From an uncultured Planktomarina sp. (lineage in GTDB: Bacteria > Pseudomonadota > Alphaproteobacteria > Rhodobacterales > Rhodobacteraceae), in the NCBI GenBank assembly GCA_905182425.1, contig CAJJBP010000008.1, positions 19,362 to 83,361 of the forward strand: a DNA stretch of 64,000 nt. The letters are read 5' to 3'. The translations under genes were made by a program, and so were the position numbers. The notes beneath the pieces are model-generated. The model searched no databases, was not told the DNA's origin, and saw only the letters and a list, made by a program, of their open reading frames with translations. Below, piece after piece: positions 18,203 to 29,114 of the stretch. Every line of letters begins with the position of its first letter. Position 1 is the first letter of the stretch.

Positions 18203-19329
18203 TACTCGCGATCTCCAATTTTCTGGGTGCGTATGCTGGTCTTCATGTCCGTCCCCCTGTTGAGGCCCAATTTGATCTCGATAGTTGGTCAGCATGTCCA
18301 CTGCGAGCAGGAAGAACAAAAGCATACCTTGGAAGGCTTGAATGGCTGCGGACGGGAGGCCCAGGCTGGATTGCGCTATCTCGCCACCAATGTAGGTCAG
18401 GGCCATCAACAGCCCCGCCAGCATAATTCCAAACGGGTTGAGCCGCCCTAAAAAGGCGACGATGATCGCGGTGAACCCATAGCCCACGTTAAAATCAATA
18501 CTGACCTGACCACTGGGACCTGCCACTTCGAACAGCCCTGCAAGCCCAGCCAAGGCGCCACTAAAGCCGAGGCAAAAGATCACAAGTCGTTGGGATTAAC
18601 CCCAGCAAACCGCGCAGCCTTTGGGCTTTCGCCTGTTAGTCGAATATTAAAGCCCAATTGATGACGTGCCAGCAAAATATATGCAAATATTACAGAAATC
18701 AGGGCAAAAACGACACCCATGTGAACGCCGGAACCTGCTATAATTTCGACATTATGAGCACTTGGATATTGTTGTAAATTACGTGAGCCAGGAAATCCAA
18801 ACCCGTCCGGGTTTTTCATCAAGCCTAGCGACATTGATGCTAATAACTGCTCGGCTACATAGACCAACATGAGGCTAACTAGAATTTCATTTGTGCCAAA
18901 TCTTGTTTTCAAAAGGGCTGGGATCATCGCCCAAGCAAAGCCACCTAATGCGCCGAAAAAGACCATTGCTGGAAAGATAAATATGCTTTCGGCAGGATAA
19001 AGCGCCAGCGCAATGCCTGCGCCACAAATAGCACCAATAATATATTGCCCTTCCGCACCGATATTCCAAATGCCAGCGCGAAACCCCATGGATAAACCAA
19101 TTGCGATCAGCACCAATGGCGCTCCTTTGACCAAAAGCTGAGGCCGATAATACCATGAAAACTCGGAGAAAAGGGGATCATAAAAAATAGTTCGGATAGC
19201 TTCAAATGGATCTTTGCCCAATAACGCAAACATAAAGCCGCCCCCAACCATCGTTGCTATAACAGCCAGAACGGGTGCAAGATATTCCCACAATTGTGAG
19301 GGATTAGGGCGTTTTTCAAGCCGCAGCAT
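18202..19329 (-). pseudogene. ABC transporter permease, NupP-like, with two compensating frame breaks
   Basis: A membrane permease of 375 codons. The first two thirds (19329 to about 18580) read cleanly and carry the family motif WNIGAEGQYIIGAI and the FGTNEILVSLML segment. At about 18578 one G appears to be missing (NPNDL then VIFCLGFSG). Near 18283 one base appears to be added, after which the frame runs to a TAA at 18202-18204. With both corrected the protein is full length and unremarkable. ATG 19329 overlaps the end of the ATPase gene by 14 bases. The downstream part enters the GC-rich stretch. Calling it a pseudogene is provisional: error in the sequence is as likely. Confidence 0.75.
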
Positions 19330-20821
19330 CGGCACCTCCCAAAAGCAACCCAATTTCATCGAGACTAAGATCTGCCATTGGCTGCGCCTCTGAGAGCTTG
19401 CCATTATTTAGGACGGCGAACCGTGTTGAAATTTCCATTAATTCATCCAAATCTTGGCTAATTACTACTACGGCGGCACCCTTGGCTGTGAGATCTAACA
19501 AGGCTTGGCGAATCGAGGCGGCGGCGGCGGCATCTACACCCCAAGTTGGTTGATTTACGATGAAGACATCTGGATCTTGCAGAACTTCACGGCCAATTAC
19601 AAATTTTTGAAGGTTTCCACCTGAAAGAGAGCGTGCTGCTGACTGTGTGCTAGGCGTCCGCACATCAAACTTGGTAATAATTTGTTGCGCAAAAGCCTTT
19701 GCCTTAGCCCAATTTAAAAACCCATTTTTCGACAGGTTTTGTCGTACCATCGCTGTCAGCATTGTATTTTGAATTAGGTTCATATCAGGTGCTGCGGCAT
19801 GGCCAAGACGCTCTTCAGGGGCCGCAAGTAACCCCAAAGCACGCCGGGCATTGGGGTTTAGATGCCCAATACCAATGCCGTTAAAAAGAATCGTATAGTG
19901 CACACTTAAGACCTCACCGGACAGACAGGCTAAAAGCTCATCTTGACCATTGCCCGCAACGCCACCAATACCCAAAACTTCGCCTTTATGAAGATTGAGA
20001 GATATGCTTTTCAGGCTTGTTCCAAAAGCGGATTGTGGTGGCAGAGATAATTCAGAAACCTTAAGAATAGTCTCACCAATCTCTGTGGAACTGGCTTTGG
20101 CTGAATTAATAGTTCCACCCACCATCATCTCAGCCAACTCACGCGCTGATTTCTCACGGGGGTCGCATGTCGCAACCTTTTTACCACCACGTAAAATAGA
20201 AGCCGTTTCGCACAGTTCTCTAATTTCCTCAAGTTTGTGTGATATATAAAGAATAGATGTGCCCTCAGACTTAAGCTTTCGAAGTGTTGTAAACAATGTG
20301 AACACCTCTTGGGGGGTCAACACACTGGTGGGCTCATCCATAATAAGCAATTTGGGGTCTTGTAATAGGCAGCGAATGATTTCGACGCGCTGACGTTCGC
20401 CTGCTGAGAGATCACCAACCAATCTTTGAGGGTCTAGAGGAAGTCCATAAGCATTTGAAACCGTCGTGATTTTCTGGGACAGTGCACCTGATTTTGGAGG
20501 GTTCTCCATGCCCAAAGCTATATTCTCTCCAACACTTAAAGCCTCAAAAAGGCTAAAGTGTTGGAAAACCATGGCTACACCAGAGGCCCGCGCGGAACGT
20601 GGCTCAGAAGGCGAAAAAATCTCACCTTTTAAAGCCATTTTCCCGTGGTCAGGGTGCACAAGGCCATAAATTATTTTGACCAGAGTTGACTTGCCTGCGC
20701 CATTCTCGCCCAGCAGTGCATGGATTTCACCAGTACCAATTTCCAAGCTTATGTCATCATTGGCGATAACGCCGGGATATGCTTTAGTAAGGCCTTGCAG
20801 CTTGAGAAGTGGGTGGTTCAC
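19316..20821 (-). CDS. ABC transporter ATP-binding protein, nucleoside/simple-sugar type
   Basis: A 501-residue tandem ATPase. Domain 1 has Walker A GENGAGKST (about 38-46), the Q-loop region FQHFSLF, signature LSAGERQRVEI and Walker B LLIMDEPTSVLTP. Domain 2 has a degenerate Walker A (GVAGNGQDELL), as usual for this family, and signature LSGGNLQKFVIGRE. It powers the importer whose two permeases and binding protein follow. Its start overlaps xdhC by four bases (ATGA), which ties transport and xanthine oxidation into one transcript. It is a paralog of the truncated ATPase at the left edge of the window. Confidence 0.93.
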   Translation of the reverse strand: MNHPLLKLQGLTKAYPGVIANDDISLEIGTGEIHALLGENGAGKSTLVKIIYGLVHPDHGKMALKGEIFSPSEPRSARASGVAMVFQHFSLFEALSVGENIALGMENPPKSGALSQKITTVSNAYGLPLDPQRLVGDLSAGERQRVEIIRCLLQDPKLLIMDEPTSVLTPQEVFTLFTTLRKLKSEGTSILYISHKLEEIRELCETASILRGGKKVATCDPREKSARELAEMMVGGTINSAKASSTEIGETILKVSELSLPPQSAFGTSLKSISLNLHKGEVLGIGGVAGNGQDELLACLSGEVLSVHYTILFNGIGIGHLNPNARRALGLLAAPEERLGHAAAPDMNLIQNTMLTAMVRQNLSKNGFLNWAKAKAFAQQIITKFDVRTPSTQSAARSLSGGNLQKFVIGREVLQDPDVFIVNQPTWGVDAAAAASIRQALLDLTAKGAAVVVISQDLDELMEISTRFAVLNNGKLSEAQPMADLSLDEIGLLLGGADAAA

Positions 20822-21732
20822 GATTGAACGCTCCTTTTGGCAGAGGCGATACTATGGCGTGTTAATAGAGCTTGTGTGACACCAACCGCAATCGAAATTG
20901 GTTGTTTTCCTAAGCTTGGATCACCAATGGGGCAGGTAATTTCACCTATTTTGCTTGGAGTATGTCCCAAAGCACTTAATCGAGCTCGAAATCGCGCCCA
21001 TTTACTGGCTGACCCAATGAGCCCGCAATACTCAAAACCGCGCGAAAGAGCGGCATTGCAAAGAGCTAAGTCCATGGCGTGGGAATAGGTGAAGATCAAA
21101 TGTAGTGCATGCGTTGGGGCGTGAGCCATTAGTAAAGCAGGCTCTGCCGTTGGAACGGCTGTAACACCTTCTGGTATTTCATTTGGATACCTCTCCTTGG
21201 AAGTATCGACCCATGTTATTTCAAAATCTGGCAGATGTTTGGCAATTTCTACTACGGAGCGGCCCACATGCCCCGCGCCCCAAATCCATAAGGGCTGTGC
21301 TGGCAGATTGATAGGTTCTGCCAGCCAGCCATCTCCATGCATCAGCACGGGTTGTACAGATCCGTTGCGAATAGATTTTTGCATCCTTGCCATCTTGAAT
21401 GGCTGACCAGATGTACCGCTGAATTGGCGCACAAAATACGAGCTGCTTGTAACTTGTTTATCAAAACGTTCGGTAACCAATGTAACATGCCCGCCACAGC
21501 ACTGGCCCAGTTCTGGTCCCAAAGGGTATTTGCGAAGTCCAATCTCTAAGGCTTGTGTGGCTTGGAATTCGAGTGCACCGCCGCCGATGCTGCCACTTTG
21601 TCCACCGGGCCAAAGCAACATGGAGGCGCCGACTTCCCTTGGGGATGAGCCTCGTATGGCGACGATGACCACACGGTAAACTGTGCCATGTTGAGCAATT
21701 GCTAAATTTATCTCGTGTGTATTAAAGCTCAT
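20818..21732 (-). CDS. xdhC: Xanthine dehydrogenase accessory protein XdhC
   Basis: A 304-residue protein of the XdhC/CoxI family, which binds molybdenum cofactor and loads its sulfurated form into xanthine dehydrogenase. The N-terminal domain shows the family pattern RGSSPREVGASMLLWPGG and SIGGGALEFQAT; the C-terminal half is a Rossmann-like domain (LWIWGAGHVGRSVVEIA, then EYCGLIGSASKWARFR). It overlaps xdhB by four bases and the transporter ATPase by four bases, so it is embedded in the operon. Confidence 0.93.
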   Translation of the reverse strand: MSFNTHEINLAIAQHGTVYRVVIVAIRGSSPREVGASMLLWPGGQSGSIGGGALEFQATQALEIGLRKYPLGPELGQCCGGHVTLVTERFDKQVTSSSYFVRQFSGTSGQPFKMARMQKSIRNGSVQPVLMHGDGWLAEPINLPAQPLWIWGAGHVGRSVVEIAKHLPDFEITWVDTSKERYPNEIPEGVTAVPTAEPALLMAHAPTHALHLIFTYSHAMDLALCNAALSRGFEYCGLIGSASKWARFRARLSALGHTPSKIGEITCPIGDPSLGKQPISIAVGVTQALLTRHSIASAKRSVQS

Positions 21733-24023
21733 GCCGTGGACCTTTTCGAACGCGCAATTGCGTTGAATATCTCTTCAGATGTGGCTGGAGCCTGTAAGTC
21801 AGGATAGGCATCTCCACAAGCAGAGACAGCATTCGATAGTGCTAAATAGGCTGATATCCCATGCATAAAGGGAGGCTCTCCAACCGCTTTTGAACGATAA
21901 ACAGTGGCTTCTGGGTTTTTAGCGTCCCAAAGTGATATGTTGAAAATATCTGGTCGGTCTGAGCAGGCTGGGATTTTGTAGGTTGAGGGTGCATGTGTTT
22001 TCAGAATGCCCTGATTATCCCAAACTAATTCTTCAGTTGTCAGCCAACCTGCGCCCTGCACAAACGCGCCTTCAATTTGACCAATATCGAGATCTGGGTT
22101 TAAAGATGCCCCACAATCGTGCAAAATATCACAGCGCAAGATACGGTTTTCCCCCGTTAAGACATCGACTACGACTTCAGTTATTGCTGCGCCATATGAA
22201 AAGTAAAGAAAGGGTCTCCCTTGGCCTTTGATCCGGTCCCATTCAATATCAGGGGTTTTATAAAATCCAGTAGATGAGAGTGAAATTCGGTTTTCATATG
22301 TTGATTTAGTGGCTTCTGCCCAGTCAACCTTAAACCCTGGCCCCGTAATTTTTCCATCGACAAAGGTCACCTCTGTTGGAGAGCAATCATAGCTTTGAGC
22401 TAAATGCTTCGCAATCCGGTCACGCAGCGTTTTGCAGGCGGCAAATACGGCCATGCCATTGAGATCTGCCCCAGAACTTGCGGCTGTGGCAGATGTATTG
22501 GGAACCTTGCTTGTATCTGTCGCACTAGCACGAATGAAGTTCTGTGGTACGCCCAATGCCCGTGCTGCAACTTGCGAAACCTTTTGAAACAAGCCTTGGC
22601 CCATTTCGGTTCCACCGTGATTGACCAAGACCGAACCATCTGCATAAATTTGCACCAAAGCCCCGGCCTGATTGAGGTGTGTCAGGGTGAAGGAAATTCC
22701 AAATTTAACTGGACTAAAGGCGATACCGCGTTTGAGATGGGGATTTGAACTGTTCCACTGCGCTATAGATGAACGGCGAGCATTATAGCAGCTGCTCTCC
22801 AGCAGATTTTTTGTCATATCGCCAAGGATGAAATCCGTTACATCCATACCATAGGGTGTTTTAGCGGATTTATTGGATCCCATTTCTGGATAAAAATTAG
22901 CCTTGCGCACTTGAACCGGATCTAGGCCCAGTTTGTGGGAGATGTGATCGATTACCCTTTCAATTCCCAAGATACCCTGAGGGCCTCCAAAGCCACGAAA
23001 GGCTGTGGCGCTTTGAGTATTGGTTTTCAAGCGATGAGACGTGATACGAACATTCGGAAGATTATAGGCATTGTCTGCATGCAGCATGGCGCGGTCTGCG
23101 ACCGGGAGTGATAGGTCTTGTGCCCAACCACATCTGAAATAATGCGTGAAATCGATTGCCTCGATGCGACCGGTCGCATCGAACCCTACCTTATAGGCAA
23201 TTCTGCAATCATGGCGTTTACCTGTAATGATGAAATCATCATCCCGGTCGTAACGCATTTTGCAGGGTCTTCGAGTTTTAAGCGCTGCGATGGCACACGC
23301 GACAGCCAAGGCGTTGCCTTGGCTTTCTTTGCCACCAAATGCGCCACCCATACGTCGAACTTCGACGCGAACTGCGTGCTGTGGGATGTTCAAAGCTTCA
23401 GCCACCTTGTGCTGAATTTCTGTTGGATGCTGGCTTGAAGCATGAATGACCATGTCATTTTGGTCGCCAGGGAGGGCGAGGGCGGCTTGGCCCTCCAAAT
23501 AAAAATGCTCTTGGCCTCCGATGTCGAATTGCCCACTAAGATGCTTTTCTGCCTTTGACATAGCACTGGCTAGAGCGCCTTTTTTATAAATTCTTGGTCC
23601 ATCCTCAAACCGGCTGTTGGCTTCCATCGCTTGATCTATCGTCAATATTGCAGCGTGGCGTGCAATTTCAATTTTTGCCAATTGAGCAGCCTTACGCGCT
23701 TCAAGATGACTGTCTGCAACAACTATAAAAATGGGTTGTCCAGCGTAGTGAACATGACCCTCTGCTAACAAAGGTTCATCGTGGGCGGATGGCGAGACAT
23801 CATTTAGGTAGGGAAGATCCGAGGCTTGCAAAACCATGCGAACACCAGATGCTGAATGTACTGGTTCTAGGTCAACTGAAAGTATCTCGCCAGCCGCACA
23901 ATGCGAGAGGCCGAACGCCAAATGAAGTGCATCCTTTGGTGTTGGAATGTCATCAATATAACGCGCTTCGCCAGTGACATGCTGGTGAGCTGCATCATGC
24001 TTTGGATGTTTCGCAGGTGTCAT
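21729..24023 (-). CDS. xdhB: Xanthine dehydrogenase, molybdopterin-binding subunit
   Basis: A 764-residue large subunit of the xanthine dehydrogenase family. It starts with the hammerhead domain (HQHVTGEARYIDDIPTPKDA). The cofactor-binding motifs are GGAFGGKESQ, FRGFGGPQG with the substrate-contacting arginine, GTEMGQGLFQKV, and the C-terminal KAVGEPPFMHG with the catalytic glutamate region. Together with XdhA it forms the enzyme that hydroxylates hypoxanthine and xanthine to urate. Four-base overlaps join it to xdhA and xdhC. The length agrees with two-subunit bacterial enzymes such as that of Rhodobacter capsulatus. Confidence 0.95.
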   Translation of the reverse strand: MTPAKHPKHDAAHQHVTGEARYIDDIPTPKDALHLAFGLSHCAAGEILSVDLEPVHSASGVRMVLQASDLPYLNDVSPSAHDEPLLAEGHVHYAGQPIFIVVADSHLEARKAAQLAKIEIARHAAILTIDQAMEANSRFEDGPRIYKKGALASAMSKAEKHLSGQFDIGGQEHFYLEGQAALALPGDQNDMVIHASSQHPTEIQHKVAEALNIPQHAVRVEVRRMGGAFGGKESQGNALAVACAIAALKTRRPCKMRYDRDDDFIITGKRHDCRIAYKVGFDATGRIEAIDFTHYFRCGWAQDLSLPVADRAMLHADNAYNLPNVRITSHRLKTNTQSATAFRGFGGPQGILGIERVIDHISHKLGLDPVQVRKANFYPEMGSNKSAKTPYGMDVTDFILGDMTKNLLESSCYNARRSSIAQWNSSNPHLKRGIAFSPVKFGISFTLTHLNQAGALVQIYADGSVLVNHGGTEMGQGLFQKVSQVAARALGVPQNFIRASATDTSKVPNTSATAASSGADLNGMAVFAACKTLRDRIAKHLAQSYDCSPTEVTFVDGKITGPGFKVDWAEATKSTYENRISLSSTGFYKTPDIEWDRIKGQGRPFLYFSYGAAITEVVVDVLTGENRILRCDILHDCGASLNPDLDIGQIEGAFVQGAGWLTTEELVWDNQGILKTHAPSTYKIPACSDRPDIFNISLWDAKNPEATVYRSKAVGEPPFMHGISAYLALSNAVSACGDAYPDLQAPATSEEIFNAIARSKRSTA

Positions 24024-25393
24024 ACTAACACCTCACGGACATTGACGTTTATGCCTTCGAGGTCATAAAAATAACGTTCTAGCATGTTTTGAGCTACAGC
24101 CGCTCTATATTCAGCACTTGCACGCATATCAGACAACGGGTTGAAATCATCGGCCATGGCAGCCTTGGCCGCATGAATAGCGCTTAGCGACCATTTCTGC
24201 CCAATCAAAGCTGCTTCTGCCTTTTTAGCACGTGCCGGAATACCTGCCATTCCGCCAAAAGTTAAGCGTGCCTGTGTCACTAAGCCTTCTTCGATCAAAA
24301 CATTTAGACACCCACAAACTGCCGAAATATCTTGATCAAACCGTTTCGATAATTTGTAGCAACGCAGGGCGGACTGCCCTTTTGGAACCTCAATGGCCTC
24401 AACAAATTCGCCAACAAGACGATCCTGCTTGCCATACGCAATGAAAAAATCTTCAAGGGGTATGACCCGACGATCATTACCTCTTCGCAAAACCAGCTTT
24501 GCTCCCAGAGAAATCAAAGCTGGGGGGGCGTCTCCAATAGGGGATCCGTTGGCCACATTCCCGCCCAACGTTGCGGCATTGCGTACTTGAGGACTACCAT
24601 AGCGGGTAAGCATTTCGTGAAATGACGGATATTCGCTTTTTATTGTATCCATGAAGTCGGTGATGGTCGCCGCCGCGCCAACGCGCCAAAACTGGCAGTT
24701 CTCTGAAATCTTAGAAAGATCGGCAACATGTCCCAAAAACGCTATTTTAGAAAGTTTTGCGTAATGTTTAGTAACCCAAAGCCCAACGTCAGTTCCTCCT
24801 GAGACAAGTGTGGCCTCTGGGTTTGTCATGAACCAGTCTGCCAGCTGATCCGTGTTTGTGGGACAAAAAACGGTATCGTTACTTGCGATTGCGCTGGGAG
24901 GCGTATTATCGTGCATCCAAACTGGGATTGGTGCATCTTCTACCGCTGTTGCAGCGCGTATGATGGGTGCGTAACCTGTGCAGCGACATAAGTTGCCGGC
25001 CAGTGCTGTATCGTGATCTCGGATGCCGTTTGTATGCGCCGCGGCCATAGACGTTATGAAACCTGGTGTGCAAAATCCGCATTGTGCTCCGTGGTGTTCT
25101 ATCATTGCTGATTGAACTGGGTGCAAATCGCCAGCCGGCCCGGAAATGCCTTCAACGGTTCGAACCGCCCGGCCCTGTAGCTGTGGCAAAAACATAATAC
25201 ATGAATTCATCGCCTGCGCACGGCCTTCTCCATCAGTAACTATGACAGAGCAAGCACCGCAATCGCCTTCATTGCAGCCTTCTTTGGTGCCACAAAGCGC
25301 CTGATTTTCACGCAAGAAATCCAGCAGAGTCTCAGTACCTGTTTTGACAGCGGCACAAACAGGTTCTCCGTTTAGAAGAAACGTAATATTCAT
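24020..25393 (-). CDS. xdhA: Xanthine dehydrogenase, iron-sulfur and FAD-binding subunit
   Basis: A 457-residue small subunit from ATG 25393 (MNITFLLNGEPV); a longer frame from 25474 adds an N-terminal stretch unlike the family. The first domain binds a 2Fe-2S cluster (CGTKEGCNEGDCGACSV), the second another (QCGFCTPGF and LCRCTGY). The FAD domain follows from about residue 165 (LVSGGTDVGLW, TLGGNVANGSPIGD). Electrons from the molybdenum site pass over the clusters to FAD and NAD. It is the first gene of the seven-gene minus-strand operon ending at the terminator near 16097. Confidence 0.95.
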   Translation of the reverse strand: MNITFLLNGEPVCAAVKTGTETLLDFLRENQALCGTKEGCNEGDCGACSVIVTDGEGRAQAMNSCIMFLPQLQGRAVRTVEGISGPAGDLHPVQSAMIEHHGAQCGFCTPGFITSMAAAHTNGIRDHDTALAGNLCRCTGYAPIIRAATAVEDAPIPVWMHDNTPPSAIASNDTVFCPTNTDQLADWFMTNPEATLVSGGTDVGLWVTKHYAKLSKIAFLGHVADLSKISENCQFWRVGAAATITDFMDTIKSEYPSFHEMLTRYGSPQVRNAATLGGNVANGSPIGDAPPALISLGAKLVLRRGNDRRVIPLEDFFIAYGKQDRLVGEFVEAIEVPKGQSALRCYKLSKRFDQDISAVCGCLNVLIEEGLVTQARLTFGGMAGIPARAKKAEAALIGQKWSLSAIHAAKAAMADDFNPLSDMRASAEYRAAVAQNMLERYFYDLEGINVNVREVLV

Positions 25394-25608
25394 AATAGGA
25401 ATCGCGCCACTGTCTGTTGCGTTCCCCACGCCTTGGCCCGATGCGGCGTAAAGCAAAGGCGGGAACGGTTTCATTTAGACCTATCTTAAACGCCTCTGGC
25501 AAGAAAAAAATGGTTTCGACCAGCGTTTTGTAGCTTATTGTGGTATGTAGCTTGAAATTTATGTAGATTCAGCTGGCTGCTCCTGGGTAGGCAGTTTACT
25601 CCTTAATT

Positions 25609-28600
25609 ATGACTAGTGATCCAAAATTCATCCATTTACGCCTCCACACTGAATATTCCCTTCTTGAGGGAGCCATCCGGCTCAAAAAACTTCCGGATAT
25701 GGCTACAGCCATGGGCATGCCCGCGATTGCTGTCACAGATACAAATAATATGTTTTGCGCTTTAGAATTCTCGGAGGGCGCTGCTAAGGCCAGGTGTTCA
25801 GCCCATAATTGGCTGCCAAGTTGATGTAGCATTTGAAGCCAGTGCTCCGGGTGAAAAAGCCAAAATGCCGGCACCGGTTGTACTGTTAGCGCAAAATGAA
25901 AGTGGTTATGGAAATCTAATGGCGCTTAACTCTTGTCTTTATTTGGATTCTGATGGGCAGCTTCCGCAGGTCCAGATTGCTCAGCTAGCTAAAAATTCTA
26001 GTGGATTGATTTGCCTTACTGGGGGGCCGTCGGGCCCAATCGGGTTGCTGCTTCAAAATGGACAAGCGACCAAAGCCCAAGTGTTAATGACCCGTTTGGC
26101 TGAGATTTTTGAGGATCGATTGTATGTAGAGTTGCAGCGGCACCCGCGCGCAGATGGTAGCGCGTCGGATGCGGAGCGCCTTACTGAGCGAGGCTCCATC
26201 GCGATGGCTTATAAAATGGATTTGCCTCTGGTTGCCACCAATGATGTATTTTTTCCAAAAGAGAAAATGTACGAAGCGCATGACGCTTTGATCTGTATCG
26301 CGGGCGGGGCTTATGTGGACCAACAAGAACCGCGCCGACGGCTGAGCCCGCAGAATTATTTAAAGACACCGGCTGAAATGGCGGTTTTATTTGCGGACCT
26401 CCCTGAGGCGATAGAAAATACCGTTGAAATTGCTCGGCGGTGTGCTTTCAAAGCCTATAAGCGTGACCCAATTTTACCTAAATTTGCTGATGATGAAATT
26501 GAAGAATTATGTAGGCAAGCCAATGAAGGTTTGCAACGGCGACTACTAGTTATCCCTCATGCTGGCTCGGTCGATGAATACCAAAATCGTCTCAATTTTG
26601 AGTTAAAAATAATTGAAGATATGGGTTTTCCAGGCTATTTTTTAATTGTTGCTGACTTCGTTGCGTGGACCAAAAAGCAAAAAATTCCAGTAGGGCCAGG
26701 GCGTGGGTCTGGTGCGGGTTCTCTGGTAGCCTACGCGCTCACAATTACCGACCTTGATCCGCTGCGTTATGGCCTCTTGTTTGAGCGGTTTTTGAACCCA
26801 GAGCGTGTCTCTATACCTGACTTTGATATCGATTTCTGTATGGATCGACGTGAAGAAGTTATTCGCTATGTGCAGCAGAAGTATGGTCGTGAACGGGTAG
26901 GACAAATTATTACATTTGGTGCGTTGCTGTCTAAGGCAGCAGTGCGCGATATTGGTAGGGTACTTCAAATGCCCTATGGGCAAGTGGACCGCATCTCTAA
27001 AATGATTCCGGTTGAGGGGGTCAAGCCAGTTAGTATCGAAAAAGCATTGGCAGACGAGCCTCGCTTACGCGAGCAGGCCAAAGCTGAAGAAGTTGTTAAA
27101 CGCTTGTTGAACTATGGCCAGCAAGTCGAGGGACTTTTGCGTAACGCGTCCACCCACGCAGCAGGCGTAGTGATCGCTGATCGCCCTTTGGATCAGCTGG
27201 TTCCTTTGTATCAAGATCCCCGTTCAGAGATGCCGGCCACTCAATTCAATATGAAATGGGTTGAACAAGCCGGTTTAGTCAAATTTGACTTCTTGGGTCT
27301 GAAAACACTAACGGTAATTCAAAACGCAGTTAATCTTATCGAGCGAACACGCAGTTTACAATTCAGCGCAGATGGGCATGAGCTTTATACTCCGGCTATT
27401 GGTACTGAAGGCGATATTAATGCAATTCCTTTGGATGATCTGAATTCCTACAAACTTTATTCTTCTGCTAAGACAATTGCTGTTTTCCAGGTGGAATCTA
27501 GCGGTATGATGGACGCTTTGAAGCGAATGAAACCAAACTGTATCGAAGATATTGTGGCACTTGTGGCTTTATACCGGCCCGGTCCGATGGAAAATATTCC
27601 AAAATATTGCGAAGTTAAAAATGGCCTAAGTGAACGTGAGCTTTTGCACCCTTCCGTTGATCACATTCTCGATGAAACACAAGGAATTATTGTTTATCAA
27701 GAGCAGGTGATGGAAATTGCCCGTCAAATGGCTGGGTATTCATTGGGTGGTGCTGACCTTTTGCGCCGTGCGATGGGTAAGAAAATTCAAGAAGCAATGG
27801 ATGCTGAGAAACCAAAATTCTTATTGGGTTCGATTGAAAACGGTGTGGACGAGAAAACAGCCAACGCCACTTGGGATCTGCTTGATAAATTTGCTAACTA
27901 CGGATTCAACAAATCTCACGCAGCAGCCTATGCTGTTGTGAGCTATCAAACAGCTTGGCTCAAAGCGAACCATCCGGTTGAGTTTATGGCAGGCGTAATG
28001 AATTGCGATTTGCATCTCACAGATAAGCTAGCGATATATTTCAATGAGGTACGAAAAGGTCTCAAACTTCCATATATTCCGCCATGTGTAAACCGTTCTC
28101 AAGCCCGGTTTGATGTCGCTAATGGGGCTTTGGTCTATGGATTAGGAGCGTTAAAAAATGTGGGTGTAGAGGCTATGCGCTTGGTGACCGATGGTCGGGG
28201 TGATAAACCTTTTGTGACTCTTTTTGATTTTGCTCGCCGAGTTGATGTGAAACGTGTTGGCAAGAGACCTCTTGAAATGCTGGCGCGGGCTGGGGCCTTT
28301 GATGAGCTCGATCGGAACCGTCACCGTGTTTTTGATAGTCTAGACTCTTTGGTTAGCTATTCCTCGGCTGTGCATGAACAGCGCGGCTCCAATCAGGTAA
28401 GCCTTTTTGGAGAGGCCGGTGATGATCTGCCGGAACCACGCCTATCTCCTGTTGCTCCTTGGTTGCCGGCGGAGCAACTGGGAGAAGAATTTAAGGCTAT
28501 TGGATTTTATTTGTCGGGCCATCCGTTGGACGATTATATGGTAGCCTTAAAGCGTTCGGGCGTAATAACCTTGGACGAATTGATAGAGAGAGCTAAAGGC

Positions 28601-29110
28601 GGCCCACTGGTGGCAAAACTCGCAGGGATTGTTGCCGGTCGGCAAGAGCGCAAATCTGCGCGTGGCAATCGTTTTGCATTTGTACAGCTGAGTGACACAA
28701 CTGGTAATTATGAAGCTACAATGTTCAGTGACGCACTGGAAGCCGCGCGAGATCACCTTGAGACTGGGTCTAAGGTAATTATTGGGGTTGAAGCCACCAT
28801 GGAGTCAGAACAGCTCAAGCTGTTGGGGAGGTCCGTACAGCCTATTGATGGTGCAATTATAAAAACTGGTACGTCTGGCTTGCGGGTCTATGTTGACGAT
28901 GTTTCTGCAATCTCTTCGGTTGCGACTGTACTAAAAGAAGCCACGCGGGCCACGAAGAATAGCGCTAAGGGCCCAATCTCATTTTGCTTACTTGATGAAA
29001 GCTTGCCGGGAGAGGTGGACATGGAGCTAGGGAGCAGCTTTCCAGTCACGCCACAAATAAAAGGCGCTCTTAAAAGCCTTGCAGGGGTATTAATGCTGGA
29101 AGAGTTTTGA
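25609..29110 (+). CDS. dnaE: DNA polymerase III subunit alpha, with a single-base frame break near the start
   Basis: The replicative polymerase, about 1166 residues once the break is repaired. The N-terminal PHP domain begins HLRLHTEYSLLEGA in the first frame. At base 25792 one extra A follows the codons for AAKA, and the second frame continues GVQPIIGCQVDVAFEA. The polymerase core is intact: GPGRGSGAGSLVAYAL, PDFDIDFCMDRR with catalytic aspartates, RNASTHAAGVVIADRP, and the finger region YRPGPMENIPKY. A C-terminal OB-fold (GIVAGRQERKSARGNRFAFV) is present. The gene is essential, so the frame break is probably a sequence error. It is transcribed alone, away from the xdh operon. Confidence 0.93.
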
Positions 29111-29114
29111 CGGC

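Noticed and set aside
17378..18426. Several open frames on the plus strand in the GC-rich patch
   Set aside because: High GC lengthens chance frames; the minus strand carries ordered pieces of a known permease, so these are shadows.
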